Below are positions 1-4,990 of a stretch of DNA of 5,130 nt, in pieces. The DNA comes from Candidatus Saccharimonadales bacterium. Its GTDB lineage: Bacteria; Patescibacteriota; Saccharimonadia; Saccharimonadales; Saccharimonadaceae. Where the stretch lies: positions 1 through 5,130 of the forward strand of contig JASLCP010000070.1 of NCBI GenBank assembly GCA_030151825.1. Direction: 5' to 3'. Under the pieces are notes generated by a model, which saw nothing but the letters and a program-made list of their open reading frames with translations, was not told the DNA's origin and ran no database searches. A program made the translations under genes and the position numbers. How positions within the stretch are numbered: position 1 is the first letter of the stretch; the number at the start of each line of letters is the position of its first letter.

Positions 1-499
1 ACAAATTATTTTCGCGAATATTAAACCGTGTCATCGCAAAGAATACTAACGTCGTCGTTAGTGTCACAAGGAGGCACCACGGACACAGCGCCTGAATAAT
101 AAAGAAACTGACATAAAACAGATACAAAGCAAAGATAAAGCCAAGCGTATAGCCAATTTGTGCGGCAAACATAAAGGCTCGCGGGAATCGAATACCAGCG
201 AGGCCCGCAATTGCTACCGTTATCACCACCGATTCGGCCATTAGCCCCAAGAAACTATTCGGAAAACCAAATAGTTCGGCCGTCGGGTGCTTAGCAACCG
301 TCGCACAGTTGACAACGATATTCACACTGCAGCTCAACGCCGCATTAGGATTACGCGCTAATTCGACTGCATCAACTGATAGTACAAATGATGCGATTAA
401 ACTACAAACTGCCCCCACCAGCATACTGGTAAAAATCCAGCGATCATCGCGAAACGTTCGTTCGGGATGAGTAAAAAATGTCTTGATACGTCCAACCAT
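1..499 (-). CDS. VKOR-family disulfide-forming membrane oxidoreductase, copy 2 (partial, runs off the left edge)
   Basis: Translated by hand from the minus strand: 166 complete codons with no stop before the window edge. It is a vitamin K epoxide reductase family protein, which in bacteria replaces DsbB by passing electrons from a DsbA-like thiol oxidase to quinone in the cytoplasmic membrane. Seen: a hydrophobic segment at about 22-42, a loop cysteine pair C57 and C65, the FGFPN motif at 77-81, further hydrophobic segments to about 155, and the active-site C139-P-W-C142 in the fourth. An extra cysteine, C32, lies in the first membrane segment. Start at 499 is preferred over the in-frame ATG at 505: AGGA (508-505) sits 5 nt upstream, and this start makes the protein align residue for residue with the neighbouring copy. 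It begins 7 nt after that copy's stop, so the two are surely co-transcribed. The C-terminus, including any fifth membrane segment or fused thioredoxin domain, is outside the window. Confidence 0.9.
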   Translation of the reverse strand, partial: MVGRIKTFFTHPERTFRDDRWIFTSMLVGAVCSLIASFVLSVDAVELARNPNAALSCSVNIVVNCATVAKHPTAELFGFPNSFLGLMAESVVITVAIAGLAGIRFPRAFMFAAQIGYTLGFIFALYLFYVSFFIIQALCPWCLLVTLTTTLVFFAMTRFNIRENNL

Positions 500-504
500 A
501 TGCA

Positions 505-508
505 TCCT
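505..508 (-). promoter_or_regulatory. Ribosome binding site (AGGA) that decides the start of the second VKOR gene
   Basis: AGGA reads on the minus strand from 508 to 505 with a 5-nt spacer (tgcat) before the ATG at 499. It overlaps the TAG stop of the upstream VKOR gene (509-507) and the alternative ATG at 505, which has no comparable site at a proper distance. Short and weak taken alone. The choice is supported by the gap-free alignment of the two VKOR proteins when 499 is used. Confidence 0.5.
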
Positions 509-1139
509 AGGCGAATAATGCGTCACCAAACTTCAAAAACACCAATGCCACCAGCAGTACCACCCAAATCGCGGCGACGAGTTTATCGTAGTCCTTAAAC
601 AACAGCTCCTTAACAAACCTGTGCTGATTCGGCGCAAAGCCAAAAGTGTTTTCGCGCAAATTATAATGCGTCAGTGTCGCCAGTAGCATCGTCATACTAA
701 ACGTCACCACTAAGCACCACGGGCACAATACCTGAATCACGTAGACACTATTGAAAAATAGCCAGTAAGCAAACAGCGTCCAAAACGTATAGCCGATTTC
801 AGCACTAATCAAAAACCAGCGAGGAAACCGTACGCCAGATAGACCGAGCATAGCAATCAGAATAACCATCGGGAAGCCAGCGAGGCCAATAAACATATTC
901 GGAAAGCCAAACGCCGTTGCCTGCCATGTCTGCATCACTGTTGCACAGTTGAGTACAAGGTTAAATGAGCAACTAAGGACGGTTCCAGGGTTTTTCAAAA
1001 GATGGAATTCTTCGATCGCTAACACAAAGCTTGCGATAAACCCAATGATACCGAATGCCAGCATTACCCCGAAAATCCAATGGTCAGACCGCTGTTCAGT
1101 CTTGGTCTTTGTCTGGAAATGCAATAATTTACTGAACAT
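507..1139 (-). CDS. VKOR-family disulfide-forming membrane oxidoreductase, copy 1 (complete, 210 aa)
   Basis: Complete vitamin K epoxide reductase family protein, expected to reoxidise a DsbA-like partner and reduce quinone at the cytoplasmic membrane. It has exactly four cysteines, the four the mechanism needs: loop pair C57/C65 (spacing of 8) and C139-P-W-C142 at the outer end of the fourth membrane segment. FGFPN at 77-81 is a family signature. Membrane segments are estimated at 22-42, 82-100, 108-129, 131-155 and 187-204, the five-helix layout of bacterial VKOR. The protein ends six residues after the last helix, so unlike cyanobacterial VKOR there is no fused thioredoxin domain and the redox partner must be a separate protein. 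The start overlaps the previous gene's end by 11 nt, with GGTGAG (1150-1145) 5 nt upstream acting as a probable Shine-Dalgarno site, so translation is probably coupled. Family call is secure; the physiological substrate is unknown. Confidence 0.93.
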   Translation of the reverse strand: MFSKLLHFQTKTKTEQRSDHWIFGVMLAFGIIGFIASFVLAIEEFHLLKNPGTVLSCSFNLVLNCATVMQTWQATAFGFPNMFIGLAGFPMVILIAMLGLSGVRFPRWFLISAEIGYTFWTLFAYWLFFNSVYVIQVLCPWCLVVTFSMTMLLATLTHYNLRENTFGFAPNQHRFVKELLFKDYDKLVAAIWVVLLVALVFLKFGDALFA

Positions 1140-1389
1140 AGTAGCTCACCTCATCAATCAGTGGAAATGGTAATCCACGCCACGTATTCTGCACCTTCCC
1201 CAGATCATCGAGGGCAATAATGCTCGGATATTGCACGATATCGTATACGCGACAAAAATCAGCGCCCTCTCGACTGTCTGGATTGATTATTTCAAGTTGC
1301 TTGCCGGTGCGGTGCTGAAACTCTCGTAAATAGCCTTCGACATCACGTTCATGCTCACTATCTGTGCGGTACACGATTGCCGCTTTCAT
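1129..1389 (-). CDS. Small thioredoxin-fold protein lacking the CXXC active site (86 aa)
   Basis: A complete 86-residue protein whose pattern fits a minimal thioredoxin/glutaredoxin fold. Seen: a strand at 1-8, a charged helix at 12-27, a strand at 31-36, a short helix at 41-50, then Y54-P55-S56, which looks like the cis-proline loop, strands at 57-60 and 66-71 ending in R71-G72, and a last helix at 75-84. The place where CXXC should follow the first strand holds T9-D-S-E-H-E-R instead, and the only cysteine is C46. It is therefore unlikely to catalyse ordinary dithiol exchange. It could be a degenerate redox protein, an adaptor, or one using a single cysteine. No signal peptide, so probably cytoplasmic. 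Its ATG overlaps the nrdR stop as ATGA, with an AAGGGAAGG stretch about 8 nt upstream, and its end overlaps the first VKOR gene, so it is embedded in the operon. Fold is inferred by eye; function unknown. Confidence 0.7.
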   Translation of the reverse strand: MKAAIVYRTDSEHERDVEGYLREFQHRTGKQLEIINPDSREGADFCRVYDIVQYPSIIALDDLGKVQNTWRGLPFPLIDEVSYYVQ

Positions 1390-1841
1390 GAATCACGCCT
1401 TCCCTTCGCAGCAGTAATAGCCTCAACAAACTGATCAAGTGTTTTGAATTCGTGATAGACACTGGCAAAGCGCACATAGGCGACTTCGTTGTGCTCCAGT
1501 AGTTCAGCAAGTATTAGTTCACCCACTTTACGTGACACCACTTCGTTTTCACCAAGCGCATACAGATTATCTTCGACACGCGTAATAATCTGGTCGATTT
1601 CCATTTCAGAATCAAAGAATTTACCGACCGAGCGTCGTACAGCAGTGGTCAGCTTTTCGCGATCATACAGCTCACGTGTACCATCCTTTTTGATGATTGC
1701 GAGGTTTGGCTTTTCAATACGCTCGTAGGTCGTGAACCGCTTGCCATCAGGTGTCTCGCGACGACGACGTATCGATACACCGTCGCTCCCCTCACGTGAT
1801 TCGAGAACGCGGCTATCTCCTATTTTATACTGCTGTGCCAT
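1386..1841 (-). CDS. nrdR: NrdR-type transcriptional regulator with an ATP-cone and a cysteine-less N-terminal ribbon (151 aa)
   Basis: NrdR represses ribonucleotide reductase genes: an N-terminal zinc ribbon binds NrdR boxes and an ATP-cone senses ATP/dATP. Here the linker core S15-R16, R25-RRR-E29 and R35-F-T-T-Y-E-R41 matches the family, followed by an ATP-cone at about 46-136 with K51-K-D-G54, D60-R-E-K-L64 and V119-A-Y-V-R-F-A-S-V-Y128. Length is typical. Oddity: the protein has no cysteine. Where E. coli NrdR has CPFC at residues 3-6 and CLVC at 31-34, this one has A2-Q-Q-Y5 and T30-P-D-G33, and each knuckle is one residue shorter. The ribbon cannot bind zinc in the usual way, so DNA binding must rely on another fold or be lost. 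GAAAGG (1852-1847) lies 5 nt before the ATG, and the gene starts 11 nt after the ftsZ stop. The name rests on the ATP-cone and linker; the target genes are not in the window. Confidence 0.88.
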   Translation of the reverse strand: MAQQYKIGDSRVLESREGSDGVSIRRRRETPDGKRFTTYERIEKPNLAIIKKDGTRELYDREKLTTAVRRSVGKFFDSEMEIDQIITRVEDNLYALGENEVVSRKVGELILAELLEHNEVAYVRFASVYHEFKTLDQFVEAITAAKGRRDS

Positions 1842-1852
1842 TGTGGCCTTTC

Positions 1853-3064
1853 TTATGATTCGTCAGTATTTTTATTCTTTTTGCGCCGACGAAGGAAGGC
1901 TGGCGTATCTGATTCGTCATCTTCTTCGACCGGTGTATCCCAAATGTTACCCGTTGGCTCTTCGGCAAAGCTTGCGGCAACATCAGCGGCATCAAGATTC
2001 ATGTTAATTGCGTTGACATCGTCGTCACTCACATGTGACTCCTCTGCCTCGACACGATGAACGGCATTACTGTTTGGCTCAAGCGATACTTCTTGCTGGT
2101 GGAAGAATTCGCTGTCAAAGCCAGTTGCAATGACAGTGATAATCAATTCGTCCTCAAGTTCTGGCTTAAGTGTCGCACCAAAGATAATATTGGCATCAGG
2201 TGACACAGCACTGGTGATAATCTCGGCCGCCTCTTGGATTTCTGACATACTCATGTCATAACCACCGGTCACATTAAATAGAACGCCCTTGGCACCGTCA
2301 ATCGATACTTCGATGAGTGGCGATTCGATAGCCTGCTGCGCAGCCTGTGCGGCACGGTCGTCACCACTGGCGCGACCAATCCCCATCAGGGCGCTACCCG
2401 CATTGCTCATAATGGCTTTGACATCGGCAAAGTCGAGGTTAATAAGGCCATGTTCGGTAATCAGCTCTGAGATACCCTGTACACCTTGACGTAAGACATC
2501 GTCGGCAATCTTGAACGTCTCGAGCAGTGGCGTTCGGCGATCAATGGTCTGCAACAGGCGATCGTTTGGAATCGTAATCAATGTATCAACCTGACGACCA
2601 AGTTGATTAATTGCCCAGTCAGCGTTGGTTCGGCGCTTTTCGCCCTCAAAACTAAACGGCTTTGTCGCGACACCGACCACCAGAATACCCATCTCGCGTG
2701 CCACTTCAGCTACTACGTGTCCTGCACCTGATCCGGTTCCGCCACCAGCGCCAATCGTCACAAACACCATATCGGCGCCTTCAAGTGCCTCACGGATCTC
2801 ATCACGTGATTCGTTGGCTGCCGCCTCACCCTTTGACGGATCAGCGCCTGCACCAAGTCCACCAGTCGTCGTATGACCAAGGTGAAGTTTGATATCAGCT
2901 TTGCTGTTGTGGAGCGCCTGTGCGTCCGTATTCATCGCAATAAACTGCACGCCCGAAAGACCAGCGTCTTTCATGCGATTAACAGCACTTCCGCCTGCAC
3001 CACCGACACCAACTACTTTGATGCTTGCAAACGTTTGTATTTCACTTGGTGTAACTTCCGGCAT
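1853..3064 (-). CDS. ftsZ: Cell division GTPase FtsZ (403 aa)
   Basis: Tubulin-like GTPase that polymerises into the division ring at mid-cell. Everything needed is present: the nucleotide-binding start V18-G-V-G-G-A-G-G25, N45-T-D47, G69-L-G-A-G73, the tubulin signature G107-G-G-T-G-S-G113, P166-N-D-R-L170, and the catalytic T7 loop N209-L-D-F-A-D214 that completes the GTPase site of the next subunit. A C-terminal domain runs to about 318, followed by an acidic, probably disordered linker to about 385. The end carries a conserved tail peptide, D386-T-P-A-F-L-R-R393, the usual docking site for FtsA and other partners, then a lysine-rich tip. No cysteines. ATG at 3064 has TAAGGAG 6 nt upstream and its own extended -10 promoter, so it can be expressed apart from ftsA. 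Length and motif order are normal. Confidence 0.98.
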   Translation of the reverse strand: MPEVTPSEIQTFASIKVVGVGGAGGSAVNRMKDAGLSGVQFIAMNTDAQALHNSKADIKLHLGHTTTGGLGAGADPSKGEAAANESRDEIREALEGADMVFVTIGAGGGTGSGAGHVVAEVAREMGILVVGVATKPFSFEGEKRRTNADWAINQLGRQVDTLITIPNDRLLQTIDRRTPLLETFKIADDVLRQGVQGISELITEHGLINLDFADVKAIMSNAGSALMGIGRASGDDRAAQAAQQAIESPLIEVSIDGAKGVLFNVTGGYDMSMSEIQEAAEIITSAVSPDANIIFGATLKPELEDELIITVIATGFDSEFFHQQEVSLEPNSNAVHRVEAEESHVSDDDVNAINMNLDAADVAASFAEEPTGNIWDTPVEEDDESDTPAFLRRRKKNKNTDES

Positions 3065-3070
3065 GAATCG

Positions 3071-3077
3071 CTCCTTA
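3071..3077 (-). promoter_or_regulatory. Strong Shine-Dalgarno site of ftsZ
   Basis: TAAGGAG reads on the minus strand from 3077 to 3071, 6 nt before the ftsZ ATG at 3064. It is one of the two strongest ribosome binding sites in the window, in contrast to ftsA, which has none. Confidence 0.85.
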
Positions 3078-3100
3078 GTCCCTCGTCTATATTCTTATCT

Positions 3101-3109
3101 AGTATATCA
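3101..3109 (-). promoter_or_regulatory. Probable ftsZ promoter (extended -10, TGATATACT)
   Basis: In the 72-bp gap between ftsA and ftsZ the minus strand carries TG (3109-3108), one base, and TATACT (3106-3101), an extended -10 element. The best placed -35 hexamer, 17 nt upstream, is poor (TATTAG), as is common for extended -10 promoters. Transcription would start near 3094, giving a leader of about 30 nt that contains the Shine-Dalgarno site. No terminator is seen between ftsA and ftsZ, so read-through from ftsA is also expected. Confidence 0.55.
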
Positions 3110-3136
3110 CTTTTGTTCAGTACCTAATATATGTGT

Positions 3137-4387
3137 TCAGGCCTTAAAACGTCCCAAAATTCCCGACAATATACCGCCCGCTCGTTTTGCTGCAGCTTCT
3201 GCCGCTTTGACGCCACCTGTACCGTGTGGTTTTACTTTGATTGATGAGGCACTTGTCACATCAGTCAGCATCAGCCCCACCGCAGTCGCAAACTGTGGTT
3301 CATCGATGTGTTCAACCACTCCACCAAAGCCCTTAGCGGCACCTTTTCGTACAGCCAACCCCAGCGAATGTTTTGTATAGTCAACAATTCGTTTTAGTTG
3401 TGCGCCACCACCAGTCAGCACAACACCACTCGGTAGCTTACCTGCATATCCCGCTTTTTTTAGGTCTTTTTGAACTAACTCAAATAGCTCCTCAAGGCGC
3501 GCATCGACAATTTCATCAATTTCATGTACCGCAAACTCGTGCGTTTCCTTGTCGTGCTTAACTGTCACTGTTTCGGTCGATTCACGAACTATCGCCGAAG
3601 CATGGGTTGTTTTCACTTTTTCCGCAATTTCCGGGTCAGTTTTGAGCCCAATCGCCAAATCATTGGTAATATTAATACCCCCTACAGGGATTACTGACAC
3701 ATATTGCAAATCGCCCTCTTCGAAAATAGCAATGCTGGTCGTTGCGCCACCAAGGTCGATGACCGCCACGCCATTTTCCAGTTGCTGTTCGGTTAGTACC
3801 GCGCGTGCCGCCGCAACTACCGCTGGAGTGATATCATGCGGCGTCACCTTGGCAAGTTCTGCTGTTTTTTGAATATTCATCAGATGAGGGCTCAGTGCCG
3901 AAATAACATTAGCGTTAATTTCCAGTCGTGTTCCGGTCATACCCATCGGGTCTTTGATATTATCCTGCCCATCAAGACGATATGAATGCGGTACAACCTC
4001 AAGAATTTCGCGATTTGCGGGAATTTTACCCACGGTTGCAACATCTTCGATACGCACCAAGTCATCTTCGGTAATCTCGTGGTCAGCCGCACCAACCGCA
4101 ATCATGCCATCGGCTTTCGTACTAATGATATGTGCCCCATTAATACTCATCGTCGCCTCATCTACTTGATAGCCGCTCATGCGCTCAGCCTCACCCAGTG
4201 CGTCGTCAATCGCCTGCGCTGGACCGTTTAAGTGGGCAATGCCACCCTTTCGCATCCCCGTATTTACTGCCGTACCCATGCCAACAATCGTCGGCGTTCC
4301 GGTAGCCTGATCAATATGACCCACCACACAACGAACAGTGGTCGTCCCGATGTCTATTCCGACGGCATAACGAGAATTTTCCTGCAT
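3137..4387 (-). CDS. ftsA: Cell division protein FtsA, actin-like membrane tether for FtsZ (416 aa)
   Basis: Actin-family ATPase that anchors FtsZ filaments to the membrane and recruits later divisome proteins. Seen in order: phosphate-1 loop G10-I-D-I-G-T-T-T17; the FtsA-specific 1C (SHS2) region at about 82-162 beginning I82-N-G84; phosphate-2 loop V209-I-D-L-G-G-A-T-T217; P234-V-G-G237; and the adenosine loop G321-V-V-L-T-G-G-G-A329. The end, G404-G-I-L-S-G-I-L-G-R-F-K-A416, fits the short amphipathic membrane-targeting helix. A linker rich in Gly, Lys and Ala (about 385-403) separates it from the actin fold. The ATG at 4387 is the only start that places Y7-A-V-G-I-D-I-G14 properly, yet no ribosome binding site precedes it. 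Instead a -10 box lies 7 nt upstream, so the mRNA is probably leaderless. Stop is TGA. It heads the cluster, with no ftsQ or mur gene on its 5' side. Confidence 0.97.
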   Translation of the reverse strand: MQENSRYAVGIDIGTTTVRCVVGHIDQATGTPTIVGMGTAVNTGMRKGGIAHLNGPAQAIDDALGEAERMSGYQVDEATMSINGAHIISTKADGMIAVGAADHEITEDDLVRIEDVATVGKIPANREILEVVPHSYRLDGQDNIKDPMGMTGTRLEINANVISALSPHLMNIQKTAELAKVTPHDITPAVVAAARAVLTEQQLENGVAVIDLGGATTSIAIFEEGDLQYVSVIPVGGINITNDLAIGLKTDPEIAEKVKTTHASAIVRESTETVTVKHDKETHEFAVHEIDEIVDARLEELFELVQKDLKKAGYAGKLPSGVVLTGGGAQLKRIVDYTKHSLGLAVRKGAAKGFGGVVEHIDEPQFATAVGLMLTDVTSASSIKVKPHGTGGVKAAEAAAKRAGGILSGILGRFKA

Positions 4388-4394
4388 AGGCTAT

Positions 4395-4423
4395 AGTATA
4401 ACGCTTATGAAGTCGTTTGGGAA
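4395..4423 (-). promoter_or_regulatory. Probable ftsA promoter giving a leaderless mRNA
   Basis: On the minus strand TATACT (4400-4395) matches TATAAT at five of six positions, and TTCCCA (4423-4418) lies 17 nt upstream, matching TTGACA at four of six. Only 7 nt separate the -10 box from the ATG at 4387, so transcription should begin at or within about 2 nt of the start codon. No purine-rich Shine-Dalgarno sequence lies upstream of the ATG. The block from -10 to ATG is nearly the same as that of murI at 4979-4993. Confidence 0.6.
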
Positions 4424-4454
4424 TAGGACACGTCCGATTTTTCATTACCCTTCC

Positions 4455-4482
4455 TTGCTATATACAGATAATATGCTATAAT
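4455..4482 (+). promoter_or_regulatory. Strong promoter of the Xre/MbcA/ParS-like gene
   Basis: TTGCTA (4455-4460), a 16-nt spacer, and TATAAT (4477-4482), with TG at 4474-4475 making a full extended -10 (TGCTATAAT). This is the best consensus match in the window. Predicted start is near 4489, giving a leader of about 37 nt with a good ribosome binding site. It lies back to back with the ftsA promoter, their -35 boxes about 30 bp apart, so a protein bound between them could affect both genes. Confidence 0.7.
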
Positions 4483-4513
4483 TACACACGACCTTAACAA
4501 TCCATCTTCAAGC

Positions 4514-4520
4514 AAAGGAG
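4514..4520 (+). promoter_or_regulatory. Shine-Dalgarno site of the Xre/MbcA/ParS-like gene
   Basis: AAAGGAG with a 5-nt spacer (ctgtc) before ATG at 4526. Together with the strong promoter it makes this small gene a convincing, probably well-expressed coding region. Confidence 0.85.
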
Positions 4521-4525
4521 CTGTC

Positions 4526-4882
4526 ATGTCTACCTTAGATAGCCGCACACTCGTGAACTGTCTCTTGCCGCTTTTTGGCAAAGTCTTGGTCGCTTACGTT
4601 GCCAACTCGACAAGCATTGGTGCCGTTGAGCGATGGGCGTCGGGTGATGCACTCCCGAGTCAAGCAGAAACAGAACGTCTCGCCGTCGCCCACGAGGTCG
4701 TAAGTGATGTTTCGAAGGCCGACGATCCGCAGACTGCGGTGTTGTGGTTTTTAGCACTAAATGTCCAAGCTCGCGACAAGAGCGACAACGAAAATGTGAC
4801 TGCCGCACAAGCAATCCATGAAGGACGTTTCGACGCAGCAAGAGTAGCTGCGCAGCGATTCATCACCGACTCCGTCTACTAG
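4526..4882 (+). CDS. Small protein resembling the Xre/MbcA/ParS antitoxin-like family, no toxin partner seen (118 aa)
   Basis: A complete 118-residue soluble protein. The N-terminal half contains a helix-turn-helix-like stretch at about 18-40 (L21-V-A-Y-V-A-N, then V34-E-R-W-A-S-G40), followed by L43-P44. This resembles the Xre-like proteins common in Actinobacteria that carry an antitoxin or toxin-binding C-terminal half. That half is recognisable in W74-F-L-A-L-N79, a charged loop, A94-Q-A-I-H-E-G100, and a final helix at 103-113. The usual Pro after the Asn at 79 and the Pro in the loop are missing. Such proteins normally neutralise a RES-type or related NAD-attacking toxin encoded next door. 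Here the next gene is murI and the other neighbour is ftsA, so no toxin is visible. It may be an orphan antitoxin, a transcription regulator of its own divergent region, or something unrelated. Strong promoter, strong ribosome binding site and a dedicated terminator mark it as a single-gene unit. Family assignment is by eye and moderate. Confidence 0.7.
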   Translation: MSTLDSRTLVNCLLPLFGKVLVAYVANSTSIGAVERWASGDALPSQAETERLAVAHEVVSDVSKADDPQTAVLWFLALNVQARDKSDNENVTAAQAIHEGRFDAARVAAQRFITDSVY

Positions 4883-4896
4883 AAGAGAGAAAGGTT

Positions 4897-4942
4897 AGCC
4901 ACTATCCCACCCCCATTAATAAGAGAAGGATAGTGGCTTTTT
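4897..4942 (+). terminator. Rho-independent terminator after the Xre/MbcA/ParS-like gene
   Basis: Perfect 11-bp inverted repeat, AGCCACTATCC (4897-4907) with GGATAGTGGCT (4928-4938), followed by TTTTTCCTTT. The T run directly abuts the right arm. It starts 14 nt after the TAG stop. The loop is long at 20 nt (4908-4927). The opposite strand has no matching T run, so it works only for plus-strand transcripts and isolates murI from the gene before it. Confidence 0.88.
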
Positions 4943-4975
4943 CCTTTGGTAGTGCCCCTCAGCTACCCCATAGAA

Positions 4976-4984
4976 TGGTATACT
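4976..4984 (+). promoter_or_regulatory. Probable murI promoter (extended -10) giving a leaderless mRNA
   Basis: TGGTATACT (4976-4984) is an extended -10 element. Only 6 nt (4985-4990) separate it from the ATG at 4991, so the transcript should start at or next to the start codon. The position for a -35 box, 17 nt upstream (CCCTCA), is poor. No Shine-Dalgarno sequence precedes the ATG. The terminator just upstream means murI needs its own promoter, which supports this call. Confidence 0.6.
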
Positions 4985-4990
4985 ATAGCT

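Noticed and set aside
45..62. Seven-base inverted repeat ACTAACG / CGTTAGT with a 4-base loop
   Set aside because: It lies inside the VKOR coding region, arises from a run of Thr-Leu-Thr-Thr-Thr-Leu-Val codons, has no T run, and is too short to call a terminator or operator.
503..505. Alternative ATG for the second VKOR gene, one base after the upstream stop
   Set aside because: No ribosome binding site at a suitable distance, and it adds two residues that break the residue-for-residue match with the neighbouring VKOR. The ATG at 499 is preferred, though 505 cannot be excluded.
2625..2892. Overlapping plus-strand open frames opposite ftsZ
   Set aside because: Low-complexity proline- and serine-rich shadows of the conserved Gly/Ala-rich FtsZ core, with no ribosome binding site or conserved motif.
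3122..3137. AT-rich ACACATATATT stretch on the minus strand, considered as an NrdR box upstream of ftsZ
   Set aside because: It matches only part of one half of the palindromic NrdR box consensus and there is no paired second box. Given the altered DNA-binding head of this NrdR, the usual consensus may not even apply.
4897..4942. Long-loop hairpin before murI as a riboswitch or attenuator controlling murI
   Set aside because: The murI promoter lies downstream of the hairpin and the start is probably leaderless. A simple terminator for the preceding gene explains the hairpin and T run.
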